DNA of 64,000 nt from Chara braunii. Its lineage: Eukaryota; Streptophyta; Charophyceae; Charales; Characeae. The stretch is taken from contig BFEA01000490.1 of assembly GCA_003427395.1 (NCBI GenBank), positions 632,278 through 696,277 on the forward strand, read 5' to 3'. Shown piece after piece: positions 11,035-21,705 of the stretch; position 1 is the stretch's first letter, and every line of letters starts with the position of its first letter. The position numbers and the translations under genes were made by a program. Below the pieces are notes generated by a model. It was not told the origin of the DNA and did not search any database. It saw only the letters and a program-made list of their open reading frames with translations.

Positions 11035-11094
11035 GCCAGACTATCGAGGGCCACCTCCTGATAAGTCGGTGGGAATCCGACGAAACAGTCTGGT
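11035..11094 (+). ncRNA. Degenerate type III hammerhead ribozyme
   Basis: Stem III strands CCAGACTAT (11036-11044) and ACAGTCTGG (11085-11093) pair with one C/A mismatch. The expected cleavage base C17 is 11045. Stem I GAGG/CCTC (11046-11057) has loop GCCA. The core CTGATAA (11058-11064) stands for CUGANGA. Stem II GTCGG/CCGAC (11065-11081) has a 7-nt loop. GAA plus A15.1 is 11082-11085. All core positions match the hammerhead consensus except G8, which is A here. G8 is a catalytic base, so activity is probably lost. The mismatch next to the cleavage site turns the usual GUC into AUC. Both deviations are G-to-A changes. Stem III is the open stem, as in plant retrozymes. Confidence 0.7.
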
Positions 11095-12464
11095 CACCCG
11101 TTCGTTCGAAACAAACGGGCATTTGTATGAAAAGAAAAAAAAAAAAGAAAAAATCTAACAAAATCTAACGAGAAAATCTAAAGAAAAAAAATCTAAATAA
11201 CTAAAGAAAAAAAATCTAAATAACTAAAGAAAAAAAAACAAAAAGAAAACTTAAAAGAAAACGGCTGCCCGTTGAAAACGGGCACCTGTTTCATTCGTTG
11301 GGGACACAAAGTCCCTCACCACTTGTCTGAGCGCCATCTGTCGCGCCGTAGTCCATTCCGTTTTAGTTTTTTTTTTTAGGTAATAATGTAACCGTTGGCT
11401 TATGCCAACGGTTACTGTTATGTGCCCTCAGACACATCTTCTGGCGCCAAGTGGCGCTGTTTTTGGCTTTTCTTTATTTTTTTATTTTTATTTTTATTTA
11501 TTTATTATTTTATTTTCTTCGATTTATGCGTGTCACGTTTGCGCAGGGGCTTGCTACTACCGCGCGGCTGTTTTCAGCCGCGTGATCTGATGATCTCGCG
11601 GCTGGAAATGGTCGCGCTTCCTGTTTACTTGAAGCTGCTCCAAAAAAGAGCTAGCCCAGTTTTCTTGAAGTCGTCGGACTTGATCCCAGTATCAGTCAAG
11701 TAGTAGTCTGTTGTCGTAACCAATTGGGCTAGCTCCTATCACGACAATGATAGGAGTTGCTCTTCTATATGAAGAGCTGCTCATTCAATTCAACCCCCAT
11801 GCCGTAGCTTCGCAGGCTCTGTCGTGCAGACCCGCTTGCGGTCCTGCGGCCTTGCTCGCAGTCGTGCACCCCTGTGCGCAGCTCTGCGGCCTCGCAGGCT
11901 CCGCCCGTATGTGACCTAGCAGGCCTGCCCCGGCTGTGGCCTAGCAGGGCTGACCTGCCTGTGGCCTACCCATACTGGTTAGCCGCGTGACCGCGGCTTG
12001 GTCGGCCATCGAACCCGATAGGCCTTGGCATTGGCCTATCGGCCCCCAGGCCCGAATTCAGACCCCTCGGCCCTAAAAAAAATAAAAACTTTCTACACCT
12101 CCTGCGTCGTGGCCCCATACCCCGGCTCAACCCTCTCTTTAGCCACTTAGGCCCTGAATCGCGCGGCTGCGACATTATTTTTAGATAGAATAGGTCTAAT
12201 TTTATTCTTTACATGATTGCGCATCCCAACGATCTCGTCGGAGATTGCGGATGAGTCAGAACTTTCCATAAGCATGTCTTGTTTTCATCATACTAATTCC
12301 CACAAACTTACATCAAGATTCGGACTTCGTCCGACATCGAAAATACAGGGCAGATACCCTTGTTAGGGTTTCTGTTCCGACACCGCATTCCCGTTCCGGT
12401 CCTCGTAACTACGGACCTGCCGGTCATGGGCCAACTCAGTCATTTTCTATCGTTTTCGGGCCAA

Positions 12465-13577
12465 TCAGGGCAGGAACCGTTCCATCAATTCCATGTGCCG
12501 CTTAACCTTGTCTGGAACCGTGGCCCTGGTGGGCCGTCGGTTCAGCGAAGATTCGTCCGGGAGGCTTGATATTGAAACACAGGCCACGCTATTGGTCCTT
12601 AATTGAAACGGGCTCAGGCCCATCGATTCGTGGGGCGTCCCTCGATGGACCGCCAGGATGTGGTCCACAATATCGGGCCAGGGCCCGGGGTTCCGTGCCG
12701 CGATATTGCGTCGTAGCGCAGTCTTTATCGCTCTATTTGCGTTCTCTACCAGCTCGTTATATTGCGACATGTGGAGCACCGTGTTTCGAATAGCGACGCC
12801 GTGTACGACCAGATTCTTCAAGACTTCTCCCCTGAATTCTACCCCATTATCGGTCAAAATTTCCTCCGTGTCTTGGTGCATCCCTAAGAACCGATTGACG
12901 TATCGCGCAATTTCGGCCGCCTGGCGCGTATGACAGGGATACGCCTCAATCCATTTTGAAAAATGGTCGACGAACACTAGTAGGATTGAATACTCACGAT
13001 TATTAGGTCCAGGACGCACCACAATATCGGTAGTATCCATGCTAACCCTTTGAAACGGTCGTTCCACTTCCGTCGGTACTATCGATCTTGGCGGCTGAAT
13101 CGGCGCCTTGTCAGCAGAGCAAACCTGACAGTTTGCGACGATGAATTTCACATCGTCACGAATATTGGACCAATACCACTTGTTTTTGTCCATTGCCGCC
13201 TCCGTGATCCGTACGGCAAAATGGGCAGCCGTTTCCTCATGCGCTGCCTTCACCCAGTCATACCTCATGAACGGGTGCGGCACTACCATCAATATTCCAC
13301 TACCATCCATTTTCCGTTTTTCCAATCGTCCCTCATTCCAGCGGTAGTCCTGAGCCCTTTCATTGGCCCTCCTCCGATCTTCCTTGGTGAAGTCCTGGAG
13401 GGGGTTACCCACTAGGGTGGCAATCAAAGTGGTATTCGTCCATACCTCGGCCCTTCTAAACTTCCAGGTCTTCTCTAACCCTTCCGACGTGGCATCTAAA
13501 AAACGAGCCTCGGTCGGGATCTTATCAACCCGACACAAGGGGCACAGCCAAGTACACACTGTCGACAATCTAGCCAT
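12465..13577 (-). pseudogene. Ty3/gypsy integrase
   Basis: 370 codons without a stop. A zinc-binding HHCC module is visible (HEETAAHF.. then CQVC about 40 residues on). The catalytic core has the three acidic residues in context: SMDTTD, LTDNGVEF and ELVENANRAIK. The cysteine pair CPLC near the N-terminus is unusual and may belong to the RNase H-integrase linker. After the stop, translation still gives integrase C-terminal sequence (QVRSYEDRNGN) interrupted by TGA, TAG and TAA, so the ORF is truncated by point mutation. No chromodomain is recognised. Confidence 0.9.
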
Positions 13578-13729
13578 TCCGCATATCCTTCTCCGCTAGG
13601 GCGCATAGAGACCGAATATACGCGAGAAATTGCTTCACAAAAATAACAAAATTTATCAGGCAGGGAGAGAAGAGATGAGGAGGAGAGAGAGGTTGTAGGA
13701 TTACCTCCGTCACCCATCGTCACCCGCCT

Positions 13730-14602
13730 GCTTCTTGCCACGAGGGAGTATTGCCACTTGTCCGTACTTGGGCCCGTTCACCGACTCCGGTTCCTTCCAC
13801 GGGATGATCTCTTCTGCTTTAGACACTTTAGCTGGTCGATGTAGACGTGTTAGGCCGTCCGTGTTGCCATGTCTCTCCGTCTTTCAATGGATGATATCGA
13901 AGTCATACTCCTGTAGGCGTACTGCCCATCGGCCAATCATGCCCGTTTAATTAGAGAGCCTCTTCAACGCTAACAGGGGCTCATGATCGGTGACAAGGAG
14001 GAACTTTTGTCCGTACAAATATGGATGGAAGTGCTGGATTCCCCACACTACTGCGTAGCATTCGCCCTGCGGGGCTGAGTCATTCCTTCGCTCGTCTGGT
14101 ACCGTCCGCGGCCATCGTTCCCCTTTTGTGCTCAAATAGCGGAAATAGCCTCCGGTTGCCAGTCCGTGATGAGAATGAACTGCTTCGAGGGGTCCGGTCG
14201 GATCAAAATAGGTGTCGTTGCCAGGGCTTCCTTGAGGGTCGTGAAGGCCCGTTCACACTCTGCGTCCCAACTGAGGAGTTGGTCCTTCCGCAGCAAGTTT
14301 GTTAGCGGTCGGGCAATCGCGGCGAATCCTTTGATGAACCGGCGATAGTACGATGCCAACCCCAAGAAGGCTCGAACCTACGTCAGTGACATGGGAACAT
14401 GAGCTTCCTTCACCGCCGCGACCTTTCTTGAGTCAGGCCGCAGTCCTCCACGTGTTACGACGTAGCCTCGGAACGAAATTTCCGAAAGGAAAAATTCGCT
14501 TTTTTCGAGCGCAATTTTGAACCCGGCATCTCTCAGAGCACCTAACGTTCACTCAATATGCTGCGCATGGTCGTGATAGGTCTCCGAATAAACCAGGATG
14601 TT
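13730..14602 (-). pseudogene. Ty3/gypsy RT thumb and RNase H
   Basis: The frame resumes right after the hAT insertion with MDNILVYS (second half of the RT active-site box), then GFKIALEKSEFF, FRGYVVT, FLGLASYYRRFIKGFA (thumb/connection), and RNase H blocks FILITDWQPEA, GECYAVVWGI and FLLVTDHEPLLAL, then RWAVRLQEYDF and KTERHGNTDGLTRL. Stops (for example TGA at 14549 and a TAG before VRAFLG) and one frameshift near 14132 interrupt it. The active-site box reads MDN instead of MDD, a GAC-to-AAC change. Confidence 0.85.
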
Positions 14603-14610
14603 GTCCATGT

Positions 14611-16550
14611 CGGGGTTGTCACCCGGGGACCCCCGGGAGCAAAGCCGAGGCCGGGATTTCACCCCCGGACCCCCTCCCGCGGCGGCGCTGACCCCCGGAC
14701 CCCGCTGAAGACCCCCGCACCCGCCCGACCCCCGGCATTCCAACGGGACCTCGGCCCCGGCACCCAGCACCCCGGCCCCGGCCCCGGCCCTGGGACCCCC
14801 GTCGACCCTGGCCCCGGACCCCCAGTCCCCGCACCCTCCCAGCCCCGGCACCCGGGCCCCGCACCCCCGGTCCCCGCAGCCTCCCGACCCCCGCCGACCC
14901 CCGGCGACCCCCGACCTCCNAACCCCGCCAACTTTTTTTTTTTTTTGGGTCCAGAACCCCTAATCATATCACCAACACCCTGCATTTTTTTATTTTTTTT
15001 TTGGGGTCCAGAACCCCTAATAATGTCACCAAAAAAATTGAGCATACGAATTCCTTGTTGAATTGTCATTTTCCCGAAGGACCCCAGTGCATCTGCAAAG
15101 GTCCCAAGTTCCCAACGTCTCAAGAGACGTTCAGCAAATTTCACGTGAGAGTGGACCAGGCCAGCAATATATGTTCTGGATCCGAAGTCAGGTCTGCTTT
15201 CCAGCAGTTATGGGCTACACATTACAATTACTTACTACCGTAGCTCTCACTTTCTTTTGTTTCGTTTTCTATGAGCAGTGGCCCTAAGGGCCTTGCTCCA
15301 CCCGTCACTACTTGCACAAAAGACAAAACATATGGCAGCGTATGAATCCATGTTCTAGCAGAAGATTCATTCTTCTCTTTCTTTTGTTTCCTTTTTTTTC
15401 TGGGAAATTGTTTCCTTTTCCTACCAGCAGTGGCCGTAAGTGCTCGTCACCACTTGCACAAAAGACAAAACATATGGCGACGTATGGTTCCATGTTCTAG
15501 CAGAAGATTTATTCCTCTCTTTCTTTTGTTTCCTTTTCTTTTTTTTTTTCTTTTTTTTTTGGGAAATCGTTTCCTTTTCCTACGAGCAGTGGCCCTAAGG
15601 GCCTTGCTCCACTCGTCACCACTTGCACAAAAGATGAAACATATGGCGGCGTATGATTCCATGTTTTAGCAGAAGATTCGTTGTAGTTTTGCACATTTGG
15701 TGAGTAGTGGAGGAAAACCCTGGAAAGCACGTGGTGAGTTGGCCTTCTACTGCCCAGAAACTCGCATGCTCATTGGTCCCATAACTCCTGAAACGCGAAC
15801 CTTAATGTGGATCAACAACATATATACTTGGCATGCCATGACTCTGTTATGAGCATTATCTCGTTCACCGTGAGGTAGCCCGTACTAATTATGTATAAGG
15901 GCCTCTCAAGTAGCCCCCAGGGGTTTTGAAAGAAATGTTAAAGAGGAATTTGTGTCCCCTCCCCCCCCAACCCTCTCTCACCCCCCACCTCGAAACCGAA
16001 GTTTCTCAGCGGATTTGGGCAGTACTCAGCAAGCGCAGTACAGCCGTAAAGTCGAAAAAAAATAAAAATCAGCGGAGGACTGTTTTCTGAGTCGCCGGCC
16101 CCCGACACCTGACCCCCCGACACCTGACTCCCGCACCCCCGACACCCGACCCCCNTGCAAGCCGACCCAGCCGCCCGCCTCCAGCACACCGCCGAGAGCC
16201 TGCTGCCGCTGCTCTACCCCGAACTGAGGCGGCTGGCGCACCACAGCCGCGCCCCGCACCCCCGACACCCGACCCCGCCGACCCCCGCCCCCGGTAAACC
16301 CGACCCCCTCCACAGGTGGCAGCCACCCCCGGGGGGGGGGGAAGACCCCTGATTTATGGAAAAACCAGAAATTGCCAGGGGATGCACGGCGTCGGTGCGC
16401 ACCCCCTGGTATTTATTTTTTTTTCCGAATTCTTTTTTATTTTTTATTTTTTATTTTTTTTTGGGGGGTTGGGGTTCTAGGGCCGGGGGTGCCGACCCCT
16501 GACCCCCAGGACCCCCGCCGGGGCCCCGGGCCCGGGGGTCGACAGCGCTG
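14611..16550. mobile_element. hAT-like non-autonomous transposon inserted in the RT active site
   Basis: The 8-bp direct repeat GTCCATGT flanks it exactly (14603-14610 and 16551-16558), and joining the flanks restores the RT reading frame across Y-M-D. The ends are imperfect inverted repeats (CGGGGTTGTCACCC at the left; CAGCGCTGTCGACCCC for the right end read inward). 8-bp duplications and CAG-type ends are typical of hAT elements. There is no transposase. The outer parts are C-rich degenerate repeats (14620-14935 and 16080-16545); the middle has T runs and a 3-copy tandem repeat. Ns occur at 14920 and 16155. Confidence 0.75.
15311..15690. repeat. Three-copy tandem repeat (142 and 169 bp)
   Basis: Units start CTTGCACAAAAGA at 15311, 15453 and 15622. 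Each contains ATGTT(C/T)TAGCAGAAGATT, a T-rich stretch and AGCAGTGGCC. The ATGTTCTAGC block also occurs near 10720 and 48510, so the unit derives from a dispersed repeat. Confidence 0.85.
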
Positions 16551-17474
16551 GTCCATGTACACGATGACGCTGAAGTTTATCATTCCCTGTGTTAACTGTG
16601 TTTTGTTGACAAAGTTATATAACGTGACGTTCATGGCCCGCTGAAACGTGGTTGGCGCATTGCAAATTCCCATCGGGCATCGAACCCACTGCCACGTGCC
16701 TTCAAACAATACGAAGGTCGTCTTTGGCCGATCTTCCTCCTTCACCAGAATGTGATGGAAGCCATGCCGAATGTCAAACTTACTGAAATAATTAGCACAC
16801 ACAATCCCATCCCGCAAATCATCAATCCGGGGGAGGGGATACATATCTTTGATCGTGATGTTATTCAGTTTACGATAATCAATGCATATGCGGATCAATC
16901 CGTTCTTTTTTGGATCTAATACTACCGGGAATGACCATGGTCCAGTAACGGGCTCAATCCAACTGCTTGCCTCGAATTCTCGAATCCGTTCGAGAGCCTT
17001 TTTCCGTTCTACCAGGGAATACCTGTAAGGCTTGCAGTGAATTGGGGAATGATTCCCCGTCTGGATTTCGTGCTGTATGACTAACGACAGTCCAATGTCT
17101 GTGTTTGTCACACTAATCGCTCCTTTGTATTCTTTCAGGATGTCTGCGATTAGGTGGTGGATCTCGTCAGGTACATATCGAGGTACGTGCAACTCGTATG
17201 ACTCGTCCCATATCCGCACATCGATGTGTTTCGTATTCATTCACTTAGTATTTTCCGCCGGGGGCGCGAAGATGAATGAGTTATCGGATCGCCAGGAGAA
17301 CACCGTGACCATCATTTGTACATCCTCTTCTCGGATGACCACGTGTTCTTCAGGCGTCACTCCGTCTCGAATGTCCTGCCATGACACAGGTTTCGTGGCG
17401 ATCTTGATTCCGAGTCCATTCTCGAGGCGCTCAGGGGGTTCCAAAAACTTCATCTCCGCCCCTAAGCGTAGCAA
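16551..17474 (-). pseudogene. Ty3/gypsy reverse transcriptase, N-terminal half
   Basis: The frame includes PYRYSLVERKKALERI, FPVVLDPKKNGLIRICIDYRKLN, YPLPRIDDL, YFSKFDIRHGFHHI (first catalytic Asp), KTTFVLFEGTWQWVRCPMGICNAPTTFQ and ends at VIVYMD, where the hAT element interrupts the YMDD box. A TGA at about 17241 separates it from the upstream linker (17474-17244) in the same frame. The downstream half continues at 14602. Confidence 0.9.
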
Positions 17475-17878
17475 TCGAATTTCCTTTGCAGGTGTCTACA
17501 CAGATTTCGGGAGATCCGTGATATCGCAGTAGTGCCTTTTATCATTATATCGGGCGAGAAGAGGGAAAATCCCTTCGTACAGGGTTCGAGGGGGTTCCAA
17601 AGAATCGACCATCCTTAAAATCTATACGAGAGGTTCTCTCATAATCATTGCTTGTGTTCTCTGCAATCCCTGGTTAGTCCCGCTCAAAGCCCTAGCGTTG
17701 GTCCGCAGCACGGGGTAATGAATACGTTCTTTCGCCATCTCCAAAATTACGGGATCATCATCGTCATCGTTGTTGTCCACGTTCTTGGATGCCTGCCCGT
17801 TTTACCAGGTAACCATGCGAAGGGTCCTGGTCATTGGAGGAGAAACTCGCAGGGCTATGTGAGCGGTAGTACGCAGAG

Positions 17879-18382
17879 TTAGGGCTTGCCTCCCGTATTT
17901 CGGAGGACAATCGATCGTCTTTCGAAGTCCAGATTGGCTTGCAGCGCCACCAGGGCAGGAAGGCCAAAAAGAACATCGTAAGTATTTACATCTAATACTA
18001 CAACGTCTCCCAAAGCATGCACCTTCCCCAATCGAAATGCAACATTGGTCATTCGTCCCACCGTTTTAATTTTTTCTTCGTCTGCGGAAACGAGCTTATC
18101 TCTTTCGGTTAGCATAATTAAGTCATTCTTTCTTCCTTCTCTTTCAACTATTCGTAGCGAAATAGCCAAAACAACGGCTCCCGAATCGATAATTGCATTA
18201 TATGGGACTCCCCATGCTTTGATATCGCATTCCGCGGATTTCCATGGGATATGTTTGATTCGCAAGAAGTGATCATCTTTCTGTATTAGCCCTATGCGTA
18301 TGGGATCGAAGCGCCTGCGACATTTTCGTCTGGCATTGGTCCTTTCGTTTTCGTGTTTGCTGATTGGGTAAGGGCAAATCAT
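17879..18382 (-). pseudogene. Ty3/gypsy retropepsin-like protease
   Basis: A 167-codon frame with the aspartic protease active site (YNAIIDSGAVVLAIS) and the flap/second-lobe signature (TYDVLFGLPALVALQANLDF). It lies between gag and RT as expected. The DSG triad is intact, although the DTG/DSG context is followed by A-V-V. It is separated from the RT frame by about 400 bp of broken sequence. Confidence 0.85.
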
Positions 18383-18739
18383 TTCTGATTCGCTTTGCAG
18401 TGCTGCAGCATGCGTTCATTAGCCTGTTCTGATATCGAAAGCAGATGGTCGATCGGAAGAGGAATCCGATGGTCCAATGCTCGAACGATGTTCAGAACAT
18501 CGATCGAGCCAGTGACAAAGGTGGGTCCTCCCGATTCCATTTCCCCTGGAGAAGGTCGCCACTCCGCCACTTCTTTCAGTTCCGGCGCCGGTCTGATGGT
18601 TCCAATCATTCCAAGCCCCGAATACGCAAGTGACACATATTGATCTAACGAATGAGCTCAACAACCTCTTTCGTGGTAGCTAGCGCACTTCCTCCGCCTT
18701 CCATTTCTTCCATCAGGGCTCCTACCCGTCCAGGTCCGT

Positions 18740-19944
18740 TAGCGATGGGGGTTGCAACTACTGGTGCGGCTCCGACTCGTTGTTGCGGGGGCCGGTGGGG
18801 GCAATCTCGGGCTAGATGCCCTGGTTGATGGCATGCATAACGGACGTTCAGATTGCCCGTGGTCCCTCCGAGAACAGGTGTGGGGCCAGTCCTTGTTGGA
18901 TTGGGGCGGCTCGTACTGCGATGGGCCGCATATTTCTCACCATAGCTTCCAGCCGGGCATTATGCTCTTGCTGTTCCCTTTTGCTTTCTTGGATTAGGCT
19001 AATTAGTGTTTTGGTCAGTTCCAAAATTATGGTTGATTCATTCGATCGCACGGGATCCTCGATCGGTGGCGGGGGTGTCGTCATTACAGGTGCTAGCATC
19101 ACAGGGACGGGCATGCCCGTAATCACACTCGGTGCTGGTCGTTTCGGGGATATCTGCTCCAGATAGGTAACACGACCCGACACAAACCCCATGTTTTCGA
19201 ACTTATTTTGCAACGCGGCCAGCTCAGCTTTTGCCCTCGCAAGTTCGGCGAGTCTCCTTCCTTCGGATAGTCTTCCCCTTCTAGGAAACTCGCAGCAAAC
19301 TTTCGTTTCATCTCTTCTACAGCGGCGATGATCTGTTGCAGCCTATAATTGATGGGGGAGAACTGTTTTCGCAGTTTCGCCCTTATCGTTCGGCTGCGAA
19401 GTCCATCAATAAACAAATCTCTTCCTACTTGTTCGCCTCACTCCGTTTTTACGAACATTCGGTAAAATCGGTTTCGATATTCCGTAACAGATTCGAGAGG
19501 CTTTTGAACTCGATCTTTAATTATAAAGAGCGCTTGTTCTGGATGGACATAATCAAACTGATTTATAAAGTCTCGCTCGAAATTTGGAAGATTCACCCAT
19601 ACATAGGTACTAAACCAATGATGGGCGTCCCCTCCTAATCGAGCGGGGATGTTCACCTGAGCTTCGTTGTCATCATACTGCTGTGCTCGGAGCGTAGCTA
19701 ACCATGCTCCAGCAAGATGGTGTGCAGGGTCAAACAAATAGAGGTGAGGGGGTGTCATAGGAGCTCGTGCACGTGGTACGGGTTGACTAGGATTTTGCTG
19801 GGGATTCGGGTTCTGTTGAGGGTTCTGCTGATTAGCATTCATGTTGATGACCCGTCGATTAGCTGATCTGCTTCTAGTGATGATGGGGTCACATCTATGC
19901 GCGTTCCGAGGTCGAGGTCGCCCTCGGTTAGCCAGATCGCTCAA
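18740..19944 (-). pseudogene. Ty3/gypsy gag with zinc knuckle
   Basis: Residues in 19944-19438 show the retrotransposon gag fold signature: WLATLRAQQYDDNE.., ARLGGDAHHWFSTY, FERDFINQFDYVHPE, VTEYRNRFYRMF. After one TGA (19438) the same frame continues LFIDGLRSRTIRAKLRKQF and ends near 19200. The next frame (19213-18848) holds a linker, and a zinc knuckle lies near 18790-18830 (YACHQPGHLARDCP). Its first cysteine position is Arg (CGT), so C-x2-C-x4-H-x4-C is incomplete. Confidence 0.85.
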
Positions 19945-20224
19945 TTGTCGTGCTATTGGTTCTACAACCCGGCCACGTGTCGGGCTCCGATACCAACCTC
20001 ACGCCCAGAACGACTTCCTGATCGGAGTGGGATGTGGGCCTCGAAGTGCGAAAAGGGGTGTGCCAAGGATTTTTGGTAAGGTGGGGGTGGAGTCCCGGGT
20101 CAGAATTGGGATCTCCTGTGGCAAGGTTCTAGGGGCACGGGTGAAATAAGGCTAAGGGCAAGTTCCTTCCGGTCTGTCGACGTTCATGTCGGGCAGCATA
20201 AGGCAGATGGCATGCGCGGTGCAT

Positions 20225-20950
20225 TCAGGGTCGTCCGCTTCGTCTGTTCTGGGGGCGGCAGTTCAGAACGAGGTCTGCCCGGAATGGCTGTGATTCCGAT
20301 GAGTCGGGTCTTTGGGGGTAGGCACGTGGCATTGGTCGTCGTGTGTTTGGGTTAGGCCCTTTGGTTTTTGGGGCTCGTCGATTGCCGCGGCGTCGGCAAT
20401 TTCCGTTGGGCGTGCGGGGCCAATACTCTGCGATGGAATTCCACGGTACCACCGTAAGTTGGTGATAGGGGAGAAGAAGACGAAAGAGAGGGATATTAGC
20501 AGCGATAACAACGAAGCCGGGGGATATGAAGTAATGTGAGTTATCCGAAGTGGGAAAATTTGGACACCTCGGGTCGTTGGTCGTTGCACATTGAAACTCC
20601 CTAGGGCACAATCGATTCTCAGTTAGGCGGGGGAATTACGGGCGTCTCCGTCGGAGACACTCGTTCACCCAAGGGTTAAAATACTCCCGATCCCACGACG
20701 AGTCTGATTCCCTCGAGTACGTCATCTTGTCATTGTGAAGCCGCCGAATTCCTTAGTGCGTGGTTACCCAGCTGGGGAATTTTCGAGCTTGGCGTTCAGA
20801 AATTTCGTGCCTATCCCGATATTCGTCGATTGCGATCACCTCGTGTGAGTACGTGGAGGCTGCGCGAACTGGATCGCACTTACACGTGTTCACACGGGAT
20901 GATCGTTTCGCTGCAGGAGCAATACTGTCACTAGACACATCCCATCAGTC
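20225..20950 (-). pseudogene. ORF X of the Ty3 element (decayed copy)
   Basis: Between the LTR-like repeat and gag, minus-strand translation gives EYRDRHEISERQARKFPSW, then NECL, ..TNDPRCPNFPTS, HYFISPGFVVI and LLPYHQLTVVPWNSIAEYWP. These match ORF X at 26131-26775 in order and spacing (..CLRDREFLEHWEHSC.., NECI, ACNPHLPSYSS, HVLTEPEIII, ILPYHSLTTVPWLTIAPHWP). Stops and shifts break this copy. It is an extra protein upstream of gag that I do not recognise from known Ty3 elements. Confidence 0.6.
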
Positions 20951-21705
20951 AATACTCCTGCAATCGTTAGTCATTTCGTGCGTGGGTGGTTGCGAGTCGA
21001 CGGGCGTGGACACGTGTAGGCCGCGCAGACCAGATCGCGCTTACACGCATCCCCGCGAGGTAAACAGTTACCCAATCATCTAATCACTCCATGATCCCGC
21101 ACACAATCGTTCCTGATCATGCAAGATGCAACAACAACAATAGCTCAAAAAAGGGATAACAGCAATGGAGCCAGTATTAATGATTACGCAAAATTCCTAC
21201 TATACTCATGAGTGTATCGAAACGACAAGCAAAGGGCAAGCAGGGGCAAGGATCAGAAAGAAAGCAACAGACATGACATTCATTCATTCATCCATTTAAC
21301 AAACATGAGATCAAGATCAAACACAAAACAAGTGTGGGCGAAAACCAAGCCGGGATTCCGTCAACAAAAGCGGTCGAATCGCCCTGAACCGAGATCAAAA
21401 TTTATGTACAAAGCCAAGGAGGGAGAAAAGACAAAGAAATCTGCCAATCCACGTCCATCAACCTCAACTCCCTCTTCCTCTCTCTCTCTCTCCGATGCCG
21501 ACAGTCCGTCGTCGCGCACCAACCCACGAAGTCGTCACCCCGCTTAGTCCTCCCGCACCCATCAGGTTCGCCCGCGCCCACAGTCCGTCGTGGCCCGCGT
21601 CAACCCCGCGCGTTCGGCACCAGCTCGTCGGGTCGCCCGACTCCCACTTCAACTCACCTCCTACGGCGCTCGTGAGCCGACCCTCACTGATCGTGCTACC
21701 CCGAG
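20951..21705 (-). other. Leader between LTR and ORF X
   Basis: No gene. A short CT run is at 21477-21493. The sequence just inside the LTR (complement of 21690-21710) begins TTGGAATCTCGGGG; TGG could start a primer-binding site, but the rest does not match a tRNA 3' end that I can name. Confidence 0.4.

Larger units (their letters stand above)
9605..12045. repeat. Chain of short perfect palindromes (hairpin array)
   Basis: At least 20 stem-loops follow one another, each with its own sequence. Clear perfect stems: 9702-9725 (10 bp), 9763-9783 (8), 9807-9840 (13), 9916-9951 (10), 9999-10025 (9), 10065-10084 (9), 10197-10225 (9), 10236-10257 (8), 10318-10344 (12), 10343-10358 (6), 10430-10445 (7), 11266-11284 (8), 11388-11415 (12), 11563-11582 (8), 11648-11658 with 11725-11735 (11), 11733-11756 (9), 11759-11777 (7), 12015-12042 (10). 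Several neighbours share bases, so the 3' arm of one is the 5' arm of the next (9702, 10343, 11733). Spacers are pyrimidine- or adenine-rich. There is no ORF of note. A CT microsatellite splits the chain, and a hammerhead-like motif lies just after it. What the chain does is unknown. Confidence 0.85.

Noticed and set aside
11580-11615. CTGATGATCTCGCGGCTGGAAAT looks like a second hammerhead core (ends given; positions 11587-11609)
   Set aside because: No stem II can form between CTGATGA and GAAA, and no matching stem III strands flank it. The neighbouring hairpin 11563-11582 explains the structure.
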